Of a stretch of DNA of 14,390 nt, positions 14,035 through 14,390 are shown piece after piece; the first letter of the stretch is position 1; every line of letters starts with the position of its first letter. The notes under the pieces are model-generated. The model had not been told where the DNA came from. It ran no database searches and worked only from the letters and a program-made list of their open reading frames with translations. The DNA is from JBBQVO01 sp038211505. GTDB lineage: Bacteria > Chloroflexota > Dehalococcoidia > DSTF01 > JACRBR01. The DNA lies in assembly GCA_038211505.1 (NCBI GenBank), contig JBBQVO010000080.1, forward strand, positions 1 to 14,390, in the 5' to 3' direction. The translations under genes and the position numbers were made by a program.

Positions 14035-14123
14035 CGAATTGTGAGATTGTGTCTGCAAAGCGCCCGAGACAGCCGAGGGCGACTGTCCTACGCGAGCGCG
14101 AATTGTGCGACTCCCGAATTGTG
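14035..14123 (+). repeat. Three copies of CGAATTGTG in a non-coding stretch
   Basis: CGAATTGTG occurs at 14035-14043, 14099-14107 and 14115-14123, the last two 16 bases apart. Between them, CGCCC (14061-14065) and GGGCG (14077-14081) can form a small stem. The whole stretch 13969-14390 (422 bases) shows no supportable gene; it holds these motifs, repeat copy 2 and an unassigned AT-richer end (14321-14390). Confidence 0.4.
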
Positions 14124-14170
14124 CCTGCGCACGTAATCACGTCGCGAGCACGGCCGAACTCCATCCGAGA

Positions 14171-14320
14171 CTGCCCTGAAAATAGACTCAAAGCGGGTCG
14201 CCAAACCGAATCGAACTCCCCTTCCCGCGTCGGGAAGGGGCTGGGGGTTAGGTTGCTCGGTCGCCACGGAGGTTCGTTTCTCATCGGCGGGGGTGAGGAG
14301 CCGCCTCATGAAAACTCTGT
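14171..14320 (+). repeat. Large intergenic repeat, copy 2 (150 bp)
   Basis: Closely similar to 11079-11249 but without the 22-base insertion. It ends with the same CGCCTCATGAAAACTCTGT block. Near its centre is a perfect 10-bp hairpin, listed separately. The two copies are in direct orientation about 3.1 kb apart. Confidence 0.75.
14218..14240. other. Perfect 10-bp hairpin within repeat copy 2
   Basis: CCCCTTCCCG (14218-14227) pairs with CGGGAAGGGG (14231-14240) around CGT. The stem is very stable but has no T-run, so intrinsic termination is not indicated. Copy 1 keeps 8 bp of the same stem, so the structure appears partly conserved. Confidence 0.6.
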
Positions 14321-14390
14321 GTTCCCGCCCAATCATGCTGCATCCGAACCAAATGCTCGGGCGGCCCCCAAAATCAAAATCTGCGATATC

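Noticed and set aside
14218..14240. Rho-independent terminator for the TlpA-like gene
   Set aside because: The stem is strong but no T-run follows on either strand, and the hairpin belongs to a repeat also present upstream of an unrelated gene.
13946..14284. Possible minus-strand small protein (112 codons)
   Set aside because: Most of it is the translated intergenic repeat (14171-14320), and it overlaps the end of the TlpA-like gene; no start signal or family.
11079..14320. Composite transposon bounded by the two direct repeats
   Set aside because: No transposase, no terminal inverted repeats at the outer ends, and the enclosed genes look like ordinary chromosomal genes.

Overview
This is a roughly 14.4 kb, GC-rich (about 65%), gene-dense bacterial chromosomal window. 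No tRNA, rRNA, CRISPR array, transposase or phage gene was found. Gene content, short intergenic gaps, many start codons lacking a Shine-Dalgarno site, and small dispersed intergenic repeats suggest an environmental high-GC bacterium. Chloroflexota (Dehalococcoidia-like) is my best guess, with low confidence because no phylogenetic marker is present.

Layout. (1) 1-3379, minus strand: a tightly packed cluster transcribed M50 site-2 protease -> HD-domain protein -> tyrA -> aroA. Two junctions are 4-base ATGA overlaps. aroA runs off the left edge. (2) 3487-4284, plus strand: a small DUF5678-like protein followed by a retropepsin-like aspartyl protease, in a stretch of clearly lower GC that also includes the M50 gene. 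(3) 4285-6760: a regulatory region with nested perfect inverted repeats, then an OmpR/PhoB-type response regulator overlapping its sensor histidine kinase. (4) 6910-8151: a FabF-type ketosynthase, convergent with two minus-strand small membrane proteins (8179-8607 and 8687-9145). (5) 9190-9368: a 179-bp element bounded by perfect 32-bp inverted repeats (MITE-like). (6) 9458-10561: a sugar-nucleotide pyrophosphorylase with a hexapeptide-repeat tail, convergent with a DinB-like protein (10590-11060). (7) 11319-13968, plus strand: an M20 amidohydrolase, an M23 lipoprotein and a TlpA-like thioredoxin. This block is bracketed by two copies of a 150-171 bp hairpin-containing direct repeat.

How the genes work together. 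TyrA and AroA belong to aromatic amino-acid biosynthesis. The two-component pair is a self-contained signalling unit of unknown stimulus. The M23 and TlpA proteins are both envelope-located and probably co-translated. The rest is housekeeping or poorly characterised.

No large new system is evident. The best leads are the 179-bp inverted-repeat element, the competing inverted repeats upstream of the response regulator, the small DUF5678/retropepsin pair in a low-GC island, the recurrent leaderless-promoter arrangement, and three separate families of intergenic repeats.
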